This document shows, in pieces, positions 12,034 to 23,140 of a stretch of 64,000 nucleotides of DNA. The stretch is from positions 1,140,427-1,204,426 of the forward strand of contig CAJNOP010000039.1 in the NCBI GenBank assembly GCA_905250075.1. Direction: 5' to 3'. The notes beneath the pieces are model-generated. The model searched no databases and was not told the origin of the DNA. It worked only from the letters and a program-made list of their open reading frames with translations. How positions within the stretch are numbered: position 1 is the first letter of the stretch; each line of letters begins with the position of its first letter. The translations under genes and the position numbers were made by a program. Origin of the DNA: Rotaria sp. Silwood1. Its lineage: Eukaryota > Rotifera > Eurotatoria > Philodinida > Philodinidae.

Positions 12034-13969
12034 ACATGAGCAAAGTTTTATTTCAGTATTTAAGAAACAATAAAATAATGAACCGAAAAAACCTTGAAAT
12101 GCCATTAAGAAATTTGTCACCAAGCAGTATAAAGCCACCAAAGGAAGTGATTGATGATCTTAAAAATAAACAACAAGAATATTTTTTTTTTATTCAGTAA
12201 TTTTTACCTGGTGACACAAATATGTTAAGTATATGTGTAATACTCAATAAAAATGATAGAAAAATAGCTGGTTTTATTGCTTTTCTATAAATATACCGAA
12301 CTTAAATATATTGATATAGAAATATTTTCTAATTACCTAACAAATTTTGTATTCATAGAGCTTCGACGATATTCCCTAAATGTTTTGATATGAAAAATTA
12401 ATGAAATAGAATAATTAAATTATCTTTCATAGTATTAAGATACAAAAAAAAATAAATTTATTCCATTGTTTTGACTGATGTATAGCGGATATCACATAGG
12501 ATAATGTATCATGAGATTCTGAGTGAATAGTTCTATATAAATTGAGCTTTTTGAGTAAAAAATTTCTTTTTATTGTGCTGTTTTTTTCTGAAAGAGTTAA
12601 TTATTTTCACTTACGCATCACGTATTTGTATCTCTGAACCGTATCGAGTTTTAAGAAACAGATTTCGTATTACATTCAATAAGACAATAAAATTTATCTA
12701 GAAAAAAAAAACAATTTTATTTTATTTTGAATGAAACTAAAATAAACTTACAATCATTACTACATATCGAGGCCCATCAATCATCCGAAAATATTTAAGA
12801 TGTTGATAATTTTCCCAACATTTATGTCTTAAAGTAATTAATTAAAGTTATTATCTTATATTATTTCTTTAAAAAACCTTACTTTTTACCATGTTGTTTA
12901 ATAAACATAATCATACTCCAACCTAATGTTATACAAAATGGTACAACTATAAAAAAAACAAACAAATGGAAAAAACATTGATCGAAGAAAAAAATCAATT
13001 TTTTACACCATCCAAGTATATAAAAATATGATGTTGTAGAACTCTTGTAATATGGACGAAATGTTATTACATTATTTAAATAAATAGCTTCAGAAAGCAT
13101 CCACATAAACATAGATGTTATACTAAGTTGTGAAAATATGAGTATTAGTGGACACATATTTTTCAATATAGATGAAGTTTCATGAATATGAATACTTTCA
13201 TCAACACTACATTGTATTGATTCTATTTGTGAAGAACTTTTAGATTTTTTCACTTGAATTCTAGAACAATTCAAAATTTAATAAATTCATAATCGATATT
13301 CAAATCAATACCCGTAATTAATTATTCGAGCGATTACTTGAATAAGTATTGTTAATAAAAGATTAAAATGAATTTTTGTATGATTATAGTAATGAGATCT
13401 ATTTCTAAAACAACAAAACATTCAGTAAATACATTTTTCTTTTGATAAATTCATTTACTTCAAATTAAAAAAGATTATAAACGAAACAAGTATACTGATA
13501 AATGATACTGATAGTCCCATTAATTCAATAATACGCACAGCTTGAAAAATATCTGTATAAGGCTAAACAGAAAGAAAAACCATGGGGATATTTATAATTC
13601 GAATTAAAAATTAAATAAAAAGGTACTTTTCTTAGTTGAACTACTCTTATCATATAAAATTTCTTCACTGAATCCCATATATCCGGATAAATACAGGATT
13701 CATATGAAACAGATGACCATTCTCCTGTTGAAAGGCAATCTCGAGTGACAAATTCTATATAAATTATGGGAAAATTTTTTTATTAAAAAAACTCGAAAAT
13801 ACATACTGCTTTCGTCAACTCCTGGCATAGCCAATGATGAACATGAAATAGTAATTAAATGATTGGCACGAGTTTGTGGCCAACAGAGATTATCAAATAA
13901 ACTGGGACAATATAATTCATTATTTGCTGAATTATTAGATAATAAACTTTGACTTGTTGACAACAACAT
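12031..13969 (-). CDS. Secretin-family (class B) G-protein-coupled receptor, 11 exons
   Basis: Exons, in transcription order: 13969-13807, 13754-13627, 13562-13459, 13404-13312, 13260-13007, 12946-12883, 12827-12752, 12697-12615, 12375-12337, 12284-12208, 12158-12031. All are GT-AG and in phase, giving 402 residues. The N-terminal hormone-receptor domain (about 20-76) shows YCPSLFDNLCWP, then Cys and RDCLSTGEW. Seven helices follow. TM3 carries FMWMLSEAIYLNN after Cys199, the second extracellular loop has Cys272-Trp273 and IDGP, TM5 reads INFIVLLNVIRN, and TM7 ends in AFQGFFGSLFYCFLNTE, the class B signature. It should bind a peptide hormone and signal through G proteins at the plasma membrane. 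The subfamily (PDF, calcitonin, CRF/DH type) is unresolved. The chosen ATG gives no signal peptide and only five of the six usual ectodomain cysteines, so a further 5' exon probably exists. A Ser-rich loop lies between TM2 and TM3. Confidence 0.85.
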
Positions 13970-14410
13970 CGAAATATTGAAAAGAGCGTATCACAACAAG
14001 TTCGATGATCGATTACCTTGAAAAGGGAAAAAAATGAAGAATGGACACAAAATTTTATAAAATATTTTTTAATTCAATATTATCGACACCTTATTGAAAC
14101 TCATAATAAAAGGCTTTCAAATTCACCCTGAAATAGAAAGAATGTCTTTGTCATACCTTATTCAACTTAACGTTACTCAATATACACTTAGATAAATAAC
14201 TATTTGTTACCTAATAAACTCTATTGAAGTTAATATTGCCTTATGATGTTTCTACATGTAATTTTCTGAAATTAACAAATATTAACAATAAAAATAACTC
14301 GATGTCAGCGGAGATAACATCTTATATCTAAATGTGTCGACTTAAACAAGCATATGCAGTTTCGGATAGATAACAGAAAAGAAAAATTCATAAACTAAAA
14401 CAAGGAAACA

Positions 14411-14830
14411 CTTTTTTTTATTAATGAGTAAAGTACTGCGACAAAAAAAAGATTGTAAATTTTAAACGAAAATAATATCTACATTTCGAACTTTAGACAA
14501 TTATCATCATCCGGAAATGATTAGAGGAAAGTACATTAATACTATGCACACAAATTTACAATTAAAGATAAACGGATAACACAATTACAATGAGATAAAA
14601 AAATATAATAATTCCAATTATTATATTTTCTTGGTCACATTGTAATTGTGTTACCCGCTTATCTCTAATTGTAAATTTGTGTGTATAGTTTATTGTGTTT
14701 TCCTCAAGTGATTTCCTGATGATGTCAATTGATAATTGTCGAAAGTTCGGAATGTAAATATAATTTTCGTTAAAAATTAATAATGTTTTTTTTTGTTGCA
14801 GTACTTTACTTACTAATAAATCAGATTTTT
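14411..14830. repeat. Long foldback (palindromic) element
   Basis: Two arms of about 190-200 bp read as imperfect reverse complements meeting near 14612. The left arm begins TTAATGAGTAAAGTACTGCG and the right arm ends with the complement, CTGCAGTACTTTACTTACTAA. Matching blocks along the arms include CGAACTTTAGACAATTATC / GATAATTGTCGAAAGTTCG and ACACAAATTTACAATT / AATTGTAAATTTGTGT. There is no coding capacity. The structure fits a foldback-type miniature transposable element, but I could not define target-site duplications. Confidence 0.75.
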
Positions 14831-16402
14831 CCAACTGCATCTTTCTCAAACTAAATGCTTTTTTTTTCTTCTATTATTATGGAAATAATCATCAGTACCA
14901 AAAGAAAATGGCATCTGATGCTTTTATCATTGAAATTTCGAAATAAAATTTTGATAAAAAAGAAAAAATTTATTTGTACACGAAGTATTATATATGGCAA
15001 AAACAGTGAAATTTTCAATAAGAACCGGAGAAAAGTGCTAATTAGGTCTTATCTAAATTGAATACAGTTCGATAAAGAAAGTTCACGGAGGCACCAAATA
15101 CGTGTCATTTTGCTCAGAATTATTTACTCTGTCAAATAAAATATTTTCTCAAAAGCTTGGACTGAAAACCAAAACACTTGTTTGGGTATCTTGCTTATCC
15201 AGAAACTCTCATCGATAAAATTTCGTTGAATTTTTCAAACTGACCAATGCTTATACAGAATCCTTTATGATACTCAAATGTTTTCTATCTATTACCATCG
15301 AGAAGAAAACTCAAAAAATATAATTGCTCTCAAATTTCGTCCGCCACTATATGAAGAAGAAAGAAAATGACAAATCAATATGGCATGTACATGTATGATT
15401 GAAAAATGCTGAAAAGAAGGAGAACACATGCATACAGGTCATCATAATTCGTCGAGACTGAGATTCTAGAGTCATTTGATTTTACCAGTATTTACATGCA
15501 TTTTTCTACAATTTATCTATAATAATTAAAAATCAGATTATTTAGGAATACGAAACTCGAGTGATGTGCAATGCAGGAACTAAGATTATACTTCAGTGGG
15601 ATAAAGAGAGGAAAAAACAGCTTAGCATAGAAAGAGTTTCAATCGAGTTAGTCGTCGTCATCACTTATGTTGGATGTTGATGGTATTGTTATGGTTGTAT
15701 TTACTCTTCGAGGAATAATAATGACCTACTCTTATCCTTTTACTTTTCATACGCTGATAATAGTAATTCATCGATTGGCTGTCTTAAAACACACATATAA
15801 AAAGAGAAAAAATAGATATGAATTCCTTATCGATATAATTTATGAATAAATATAAAAATCTTCATGTTTGTATTTAGAAATAATACACGAAAAAAGATAA
15901 CAATAATTTGATATCATTATTATTAATGAAGAATTATACGATGAAATTATTCTCAATAGGAAATAGTTACTGATTATTTCTCGTTTTGTTGTTTTTTAAT
16001 ATAATCGCAATGAACTTCATGAATAGTGTTTTTTTTGTGAGAACCTGATCTTACTCTTGTAAAGAATATGACATATTATATGAAAAACATTTCATACAAA
16101 AGCAACTAATAAAATTCTTAAAAAATGTTTGAGAACAACACTTCAAAAATAATGAAATGATGCACATACCTACACTCAATACAAAATTGACAAGAATAGA
16201 ACATGAATATAAAAGGAAGTGCATTCGCAATATTAGATTATGAATGTCTTTATATTCAAACGACTAAAGAAACACGGAAGCACACAAGAAGAAATAATTG
16301 TATTTTTTCGTTGTGGTTCGGTTTTTGTTTGACAGTTACTGAGAGTATAATATTAAACTTGTCTCTCTTAATAATGAAAAAGACAGTTTTATAACGAGGT
16401 AA

Positions 16403-16452
16403 TGTGAGTGTGGGTTTGAATATTGATCCTATCTACATCCAAACTCACCCCA
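16403..16452. repeat. G-rich/C-rich hairpin-like repeat, copy 9
   Basis: GTGAGTGTGGGTTTG, a spacer with GATCCTATCTAC, then CCAAACTCACCCC. Confidence 0.5.
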
Positions 16453-17635
16453 ATCAAAATTATCCTTCTACGTTGAACTTGTCATTCAATGATCGTCATC
16501 TGTCATTCATTTTATCTTTCTCTTTTTTTTTCATACATATTCTTAAGAAATACCTGTTCGCAGTAATTACATTGAATAAGTGAGAATAATGTTTGCCAGT
16601 ATTGTCAAATACTTCGAAAGCATTTGTCAGAGCTTTTCAAAAGTTTTTTTTTTTCTCATGAATTTGAATAACAAAAATCAAAACTGTATTTAAGTTAATT
16701 TTAAATACTTCTAGTTTCTGAAATTTCTTAACGAGAGTTATTTTCTACTAAAAAAAACGAAGTTCACAATATCAAGCATGATTAATATGGTATTTGGCTG
16801 CATATAAATTCTATGGTTCCTTGACATTTACGACCGATTGGATGTCGTTCATTGATCCAATATTGAAATCAATCAGTTTTTCAATTGCACTGATAAATTT
16901 GATTTGTCAAAACTGTTATTAAAAATAGAACAATTTCTTGATGAATCGATTTCCTTTAGTTTAATTGGAAGATCAAACTCTCAATTACAAAATTACGGAA
17001 CAAAATTCGTTTCTCATTGATATATCTTGTGACAAAATGAGAAGAAGAAATCGATTTTGTCGTTGAAGAGCCGTCTTTTTTTTTTCAGGCAAATAAAAGA
17101 AAATCAACTTCATCTCATGCCAACAATAGACAACCATTCAATTGTATCGTATCGCTTGTAAATGTCTCCAATATTGGTAGCTGTGTTGTTGCCTTTGCTT
17201 TAAATCAGTTTGTTTTCATAAAATGTTTAGGAAAGCTTTTGTAAAATAATTATGTCTTTTTTTCTTTTATTTTCTAAGCTTTATACGCCAAACGTTTTTT
17301 TTTTTTGTAATTGTATATTATTATTTAGCCTACGAGTAGAGTTAAAATTATAAATTAACTAGCTACAAACGTAAAGAATGAATTTATTCTGAAAATGAAA
17401 ACTTAAATAAATTCGAAAAATGATTTTTGAATTAGAAAATTAGGACTTAAATTTGGAATTTTTTGACGTCACATTTTTGAGGAAGTAAAAATTCATTGTC
17501 AAGTTCATATGAATATCTCTACAATATTGTTCTCTCTTTCTTATAATATATTTTTTCATTTATAATATATGTATACTGCGCATACAGATATGAAAATCAG
17601 ATAAATATGTCTAGTAAAAGTTAAAGTATTCCACA

Positions 17636-18860
17636 TCAATACGTTGTTTTATATGTCTGCTTCGTACCAGTTTGTGCACNNNNNNNNNNNNNNNNNNNNN
17701 NNNNNNNNNNNNNNNNNNNNNNNNNNNNNNNNNNNNNNNNNNNNNNNNNNNNNNNNNNNNNNNNNNNNNNNNNNNNNNNAATACGTTGTTTTATATGTCT
17801 GCTTCGTACCAGTTTGTGCACTCCTATAAATCGCCTCTATCATTCTATGCCGAATAACAGCATCCTCCCAAGTGGGATATAAGCCTCCTTCTTTTGCGAA
17901 CTCGTCATATGCTCTTCCAACATTGACATGAGTATCTTGTTCATCTGGTAGCGCAATTTCTATCATATCTTTGCCATCGAAGCTTGCGTACAAGGTAGGA
18001 GAGGAGACTTGCAGGTATCCATTTGGCCCTCTAACTTGTAATTCACCAAGAGTACCTTCAACTTCCCACAATAAATTCGTACCTTTGTATGATCCACCAC
18101 GTAAATGAGCTGATGCATATGCACCGGAAGTCAAGACTCCACTGACACTCATCTGATCATGAGATGTGAGTGGTATATCACGAATTTTGTTTCCTTTTTC
18201 ATCCCGAAGTTCGATAGTCTTTCTTGCGTTATGAGTTGTTGCGGTAAGTGATTCGAATTCTCCCAAGACATAACACATAGCATCTAATGAATGGCCGCCA
18301 AGTACAGTAATCATGTTTGCTCCATTTTCAATATCAGCGATATATGATTTACTCTCATCAATTGTAGGACCCCAAAGAATACCTCCTGCATACAGATGTG
18401 TAGACAATATTTTGCCAAGCTTTCCAGAACTAATTATGTCTTTCATCTTCTTGACCACAGAAGACTGACGTCCTTGTAATCCTACCATTGTTTTTACACC
18501 TTTTGAACGAGCCAATTGAGTAAGTTCCTCTGCTTCTTGAAGATTTCGTCCAAGAGGCCATTCAACGATAGCATTTTTGCCTTGTAAGAGAGCAGGCATG
18601 ATGAGAGATTTATGTAGCGGAACTTTAACAGATACGACGACAGTATCAATGTCTGGATCTTGTGCTAATTCTTCTGATGTTGCATAGTATTTATTAACAC
18701 CAAATGCTTCAGCTGAAGATTTTGAAGATTCAATAGTCGAATTTGCAATTGCTTTTATAGTGTAGATCGAAGAATTTTTCAAATAGGATTCATGAGCACT
18801 CGAAGCCCAGCCTCCTTTCGAGGAAAGACCGATAAATCCAATGTTGATTCTAGAAGACAT
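17636..18860 (-). CDS. GAL80-like Gfo/Idh/MocA-family oxidoreductase
   Basis: An intronless gene split by a 100-N gap. The 42 bases on each side of the gap are identical, so collapsing the duplicate restores a continuous frame of 360 residues ending at the stop at 17636-17638. The N-terminal Rossmann fold (about 5-125) has the GFIGLSSKGGWA dinucleotide-binding loop and an EWPLG motif where ordinary family members have EKP. The C-terminal alpha/beta domain contains GGHSLDAM. GLSS..GWA plus EWPLG is the arrangement of fungal Gal80 and its relatives, which bind NAD(P) and, in yeast, restrain the Gal4 activator. I know no standard animal orthologue. Absence of introns and the fungal-type motifs suggest horizontal acquisition. 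In an animal it is more likely a dehydrogenase or sugar-sensing relative than a true Gal4 regulator. Confidence 0.85.
17638..17821. other. Scaffold gap with duplicated 42-bp flanks
   Basis: 100 Ns (17680-17779) are flanked on the left (17638-17679) and right (17780-17821) by the same 42-bp sequence beginning AATACGTTGTTTTATATGTC. This is the usual mark of two overlapping contigs joined with a nominal gap rather than a biological repeat. Confidence 0.9.
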
Positions 18861-19715
18861 AAAAGATTGACGAATGGGATGAGTTTATATGTATGTGATG
18901 TATATTTCTGGCGTGCTTGTGCTTGTCGAACGTTCTTATAAATATATAAAAAAAGATGCATTCGTCATGCTGACGCGTTTTTTGCGTTCTCACACACTCA
19001 AAAGTAATCTGAGGTCTATTGAATAAATATACTTCGTGCTTTGTCATTATCATATATACCAAGGTCTTTTCTAATAGAGTGAAGTTTGAGTGAGGAAAAG
19101 AAACATCAGTCACCAAAAGAAATTCTGTACAACACTATTTTTGCGTTTAAATGTGTAGTCCGTTGCTTTCAAATGCATTTCTATTGTCCAACAAAAGCTG
19201 TTTAAATATAGTTTATATTTATTGCGTTTTATGTTTGTTGAAGAGATATTTTTAAAAGTAAAGATATGCAATTTGTTTTATATTTTATATAATGGATCAT
19301 GATGCAACGTTAGAGTTGAAAAAAAAACTTTATTCGCTCCACGTGCGTTTTTAATGTACATTTTTTGTTTCTTCATCTGTTACACATAAATGTGTAAGCC
19401 TGTGCGCAATATAACGACTACATAGGAAAGACAAAACTCTGAGAAGAGTCATTCAATGATGCAGTAAAACATAATTACTTGATTTCAATTCTAATCAATA
19501 CAGAAAAGTATAAAGCAGAATATAAGCTGTTTATGATATAAAGAAGAAATGACACTATTTACAAATAAGTATAGGATTTGATTGTGCATCCCACGGCAAT
19601 GAAATTGTTATCTTCGGACGAAGTTGTGATAAGATATAAAAACTGAGTAAATATGCCATGGAAATAAGTAGCAATAGTTTTTCAAAGGCATATGCCTGAT
19701 TCAAAATAGCTCACT
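18861..19715. other. Intergenic stretch upstream of the GAL80-like gene
   Basis: AT-rich, with no domain-bearing frame. Minus-strand short frames here continue from the oxidoreductase 5' flank in other frames and look spurious. Confidence 0.5.
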
Positions 19716-21321
19716 GTGAAACATTCACTTATTATCTTTGTTCTCGTTGTCAGTGCCTATTGTGCACCGATATTTGATGAAAAATTGGACAATGCGTGGA
19801 CATTATTCAAACGTGTCTATTAAAAACAATATGAATCTAGAGATGAAGAAACAACACGGTAATTGAATAACATTTTCTGAATTGTAGTTGCATCTACTGA
19901 TTATTTCTCGTAAACGAGCTATATGGGAAGCAAATGTTCGAAAGATTCGTAGGCATAATCTAGAAGTAGGTCTGGCTCTTCATATATACACCATGAAAGT
20001 GAACCAGTTCGGTGATTTGGTACGTTTCTGACTGTAGTTTAATATTTCACAGGAATACTATGCAGATGTTTCAATACATAGATACATGATGAGTTTAAGA
20101 AACGCATGAATGGACTTAGAAAAAATATAAATACTGATACGAATAGATTTGATCGGCACCGATTCTTGGTCCCTGCAAGCGTTGCCATTCCAGATAACAT
20201 AGATCAGTTTTATGATTAGTTGATTGGGAAATATTTAAGTATGAGAGCATGAATTTCGATTGGCGTGAACATGGCTATGTCACTTCCGTTAAGGATCAAG
20301 GGGAATGTGGTTCATGCTGGGCTTTTTCTGCTACTGGTGCACTCGAAAGTCAGTACTTTGTCAAAACTAAAGTGCTTGTTTCACGGTCAGAACAAAACTT
20401 GGTCGACTGCTCTACCAAGTTCAGTGACAATGGTTGTAATGGTGGTTTGATGAATAATGCTTTTGAATATATCAAACAAAATGATGGCATAGACACGGAG
20501 GATAGCTATCTATACAGAAGCATTGATGACAAGTGTCATTTTAAACCAGAGGATGTTGGTGCCACTGATGTGGTAAGTTTTTTTTGAGAGATCAAGAGTA
20601 AAATGAGGTCAATTCGTTTCATTTCGAATATCTCTTTCTCAAACTGATAATAGGTTTATGTAGTGAAATATATTTCTATGTCACAAGCTTTATTCATGAA
20701 GAACCTTACTCTTTGACTTTTTTTTTGGATACGAGCATCAAATGGCTGAGTTTGTCATGAAACTACTCCATGCACAGAGAAATTTCACATGTAGAAATGA
20801 ATTAAAATTACACATTTACGAATGTCGTTACTTCAGGAAAACAGAGAAAACATATTGTGCAAAAGAAAAGACAATACCAATCGAATAATATTATCTCCAC
20901 AAACGTCTCGTGAAAGTGAAGTAATAACAGAAAAATTTGTCGATGATTTGCTTTATAAAGTAAAAAGCATTCGAATTTCTCTCATAGAGTTTTGCTTATA
21001 TCAAGGCAAAGAACGAAACTGATCTCACACTTGCTATGGCTACAATTGGTCCTATTTCAGTCGATATTGATGCTTCGCAAGAATCTTTCACGTTTTTATC
21101 ACAAAGGTGTGTATAATGAACTCGGCTGCTCGTCAACCAATCTCAACCATGGCGTGTTGGCTGTTGGTTATGGAAGTATTACAATCAAACAGAAATTAGA
21201 TTATTACATAGTCAAGAATTCATGGAGCTCTGATTGGGGTGATTATGGCTACATCTTGATGAGTCGCAACGCGAATAATCAATGTGGAATTGCTACTTCA
21301 GCGAGCTATCCACTTGTATAG
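19716..21321 (+). pseudogene. Cathepsin L-like cysteine protease, decayed
   Basis: Papain-family (C1A) gene with all parts traceable but broken. A signal-peptide/propeptide start is readable from 19716, where the expected ATG reads GTG. An in-frame TAA follows at 19821-19823. The propeptide ERFNIN-type segment reads RAIWEANVRKIRRHN and is followed by NQFGD. After a 33-bp intron the frame shifts, and a TAG sits at 20217-20219. The mature domain (20249-20572) is open, with the catalytic-Cys motif CGSCWAFS and GCNGG. After an intron the last exon (20988-21321) has one extra base near 21093-21097 before HKGVYNE, then the His motif ([10 protein letters not shown]) and the Asn motif ([10 protein letters not shown]). 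An AATAAA follows near 21380. In life such enzymes degrade proteins in lysosomes or gut. The several independent lesions make a functional product unlikely. Confidence 0.85.
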
Positions 21322-21757
21322 AGTTGTGATCATCGTTCAATATAACTGATGTGCGAGATTGTCGTCATCATTTTATTAAATAAACGTATGTGGAAGCGTT
21401 GATACTGGCCATCGTCATTCGCATATCCTTTATCTAAAATAGATGTTGTTGGGTAAACAATTTACTTAGGAAATTTGAATCAGATGCTCTTTAGACAGAA
21501 GCAACAGGTATATACATAGTGAGTGTTAAGAAAAAAGTAGAAGATACCGACAAATAACATAATACAGTTGGAAAATGCATGAATTACTATTTCAAAGCAA
21601 GAAACATAGTAGAGGAAGAAATCAAGAGAATACATTGGGGAAAATGTCCGATTGAACGAACAAATATGGTTAATATCTTTAACAGATTTGTCTTTTGGTA
21701 AGTTTTACGGAGCGATCATAACATTATCTCCATACGGCATCATCTGAACTATTGAGA

Positions 21758-21802
21758 ATGTAGGTGTCACTGCAACGATGAATATAAGAGAGACCCTCAC
21801 AT
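21758..21802. repeat. G-rich/C-rich hairpin-like repeat, copy 10
   Basis: AATGTAGGTGTCAC, then an AT-rich spacer, then GACCCTCACATGC. Weak arms. Confidence 0.35.
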
Positions 21803-22788
21803 GCATCTGAACAAATGCTCTATTATAATTCTCTTAGTACATGGATACCCAGAAAACTCACTGCTTCTGCTTGAATAGAAGCATTCTCTCATTAGAGTAA
21901 GTTGTGTGTAATGGGCATCTATACGATCTTCCTGTTGCACGCATCTTCTTATCCAGTAGCATCGGTATACACAGTTGTTAATGTCAATCTATAGCATGTA
22001 AATGTTCTTCATAAGGATAATGTTCAAGTTGTCTTAATGAAGATATAATGTCAGAGATTAGGTGATTGTTACTTAGCTCCAGATTTAATCGAAGTATAAA
22101 AGTGTGTGCATCCTTGAATTGATACATTACTTTGATTGCAACGTTCCTTGCCATGAATAATTCCTGTCTTTTGGTTACACTTGCTTTGTTGTCTATTAGA
22201 ATATTGATCCATGGGCTGTTGCAGTCTCAATGCGTGGTGGTAATACAAAGACTCGTAAATTCAATTCGTTGCTCTTCATTCATCGACGATGATTGTTCTC
22301 TCATCAACAGTCTATTTAGTCTGTGAATATACTGCGAATTGAAAACTTGATTATCTCATGGGTTGTCAACTGACATTTTTGCCAGCATCCACTATGAAAT
22401 ATACAAGTGTACACTGAATAATTTTAGAGAAACCTAATTCTATTTATAGCATTCTTCAATGCTTAATCTCGATCGAACCTGTAAAAATGTACTTCACAAC
22501 TGTTATATTGAAATTTATGAGTCATCTCTTAAGAATGTTTTCATAACTATTCGTATGGCATGAGAATATGGAAGTTTGGCATTGCTTTAATCTTGTACCA
22601 GACTTCTTGCCATATATACGGTACCCTATAATAGTGTTACGGGAATAGCATGTCGACATGTCTGCGAATCTGTTTTAAAGGTCAGAAAATCGTATTGCAA
22701 CAAATGAAACAAAATTTTTCAAACTTATGACTTCAAATTCGTTCAAAATTAATGAAAGTCTGGAATTCGAAAATAAAAACAACAGAAG

Positions 22789-22856
22789 ATGTGCAGGTGT
22801 GGCTGTAGAAATGGGGTATAGGAGTGTAAATCTTCTCTTCATACCCATACTCAGCC
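22789..22856. repeat. G-rich/C-rich hairpin-like repeat, copy 11
   Basis: GTGCAGGTGTGGCTG and GGGGTATAGGAGTG, a spacer with TCTTCTCTTCAT, then ACCCATACTCAGCC. Confidence 0.45.
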
Positions 22857-23140
22857 TTCTTCTTTGTTCAAAAACAGTATTTCCTTAATGATTATGGAAG
22901 ATGCATAGCCTGGCCTGGCTTAGACTGTCATATTAACCATAGTTACGAGCAATTTCAATATATGAAAGCAACGAGAAATTCTTTATTCGATGAATTATGA
23001 AAATAAAAAAATGCTTCATGAATGTCTTAAACATGTAAATTACTTTATTGTTCTTCTCCAAACAAAATGAATCAATCATCGATTCAAAAAAAATCAGAAG
23101 AGCGTCGGATGATTGTAGTAGAAATGAGTAACATCTATAG

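Larger units (their letters stand above)
13970..17635. other. Intergenic stretch with a large foldback
   Basis: No recognisable gene. The stretch holds a roughly 400-bp palindrome (14411-14830) and one G-rich/C-rich hairpin (16403-16452), listed separately. Short open frames here overlap the palindrome or are AT-rich noise. Confidence 0.5.
21322..23140. other. Intergenic stretch without recognisable gene
   Basis: Nothing identifiable apart from two G-rich/C-rich hairpin copies (21758-21802 and 22789-22856). Short frames only. Confidence 0.5.

Noticed and set aside
17644-17857. Several frames running through the N gap
   Set aside because: Artefacts of translating the 100-N gap and its duplicated flanks.
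20822-21022. Plus-strand frame inside the cathepsin pseudogene
   Set aside because: Lies in the last intron of the pseudogene and reads into the following exon in the wrong frame.
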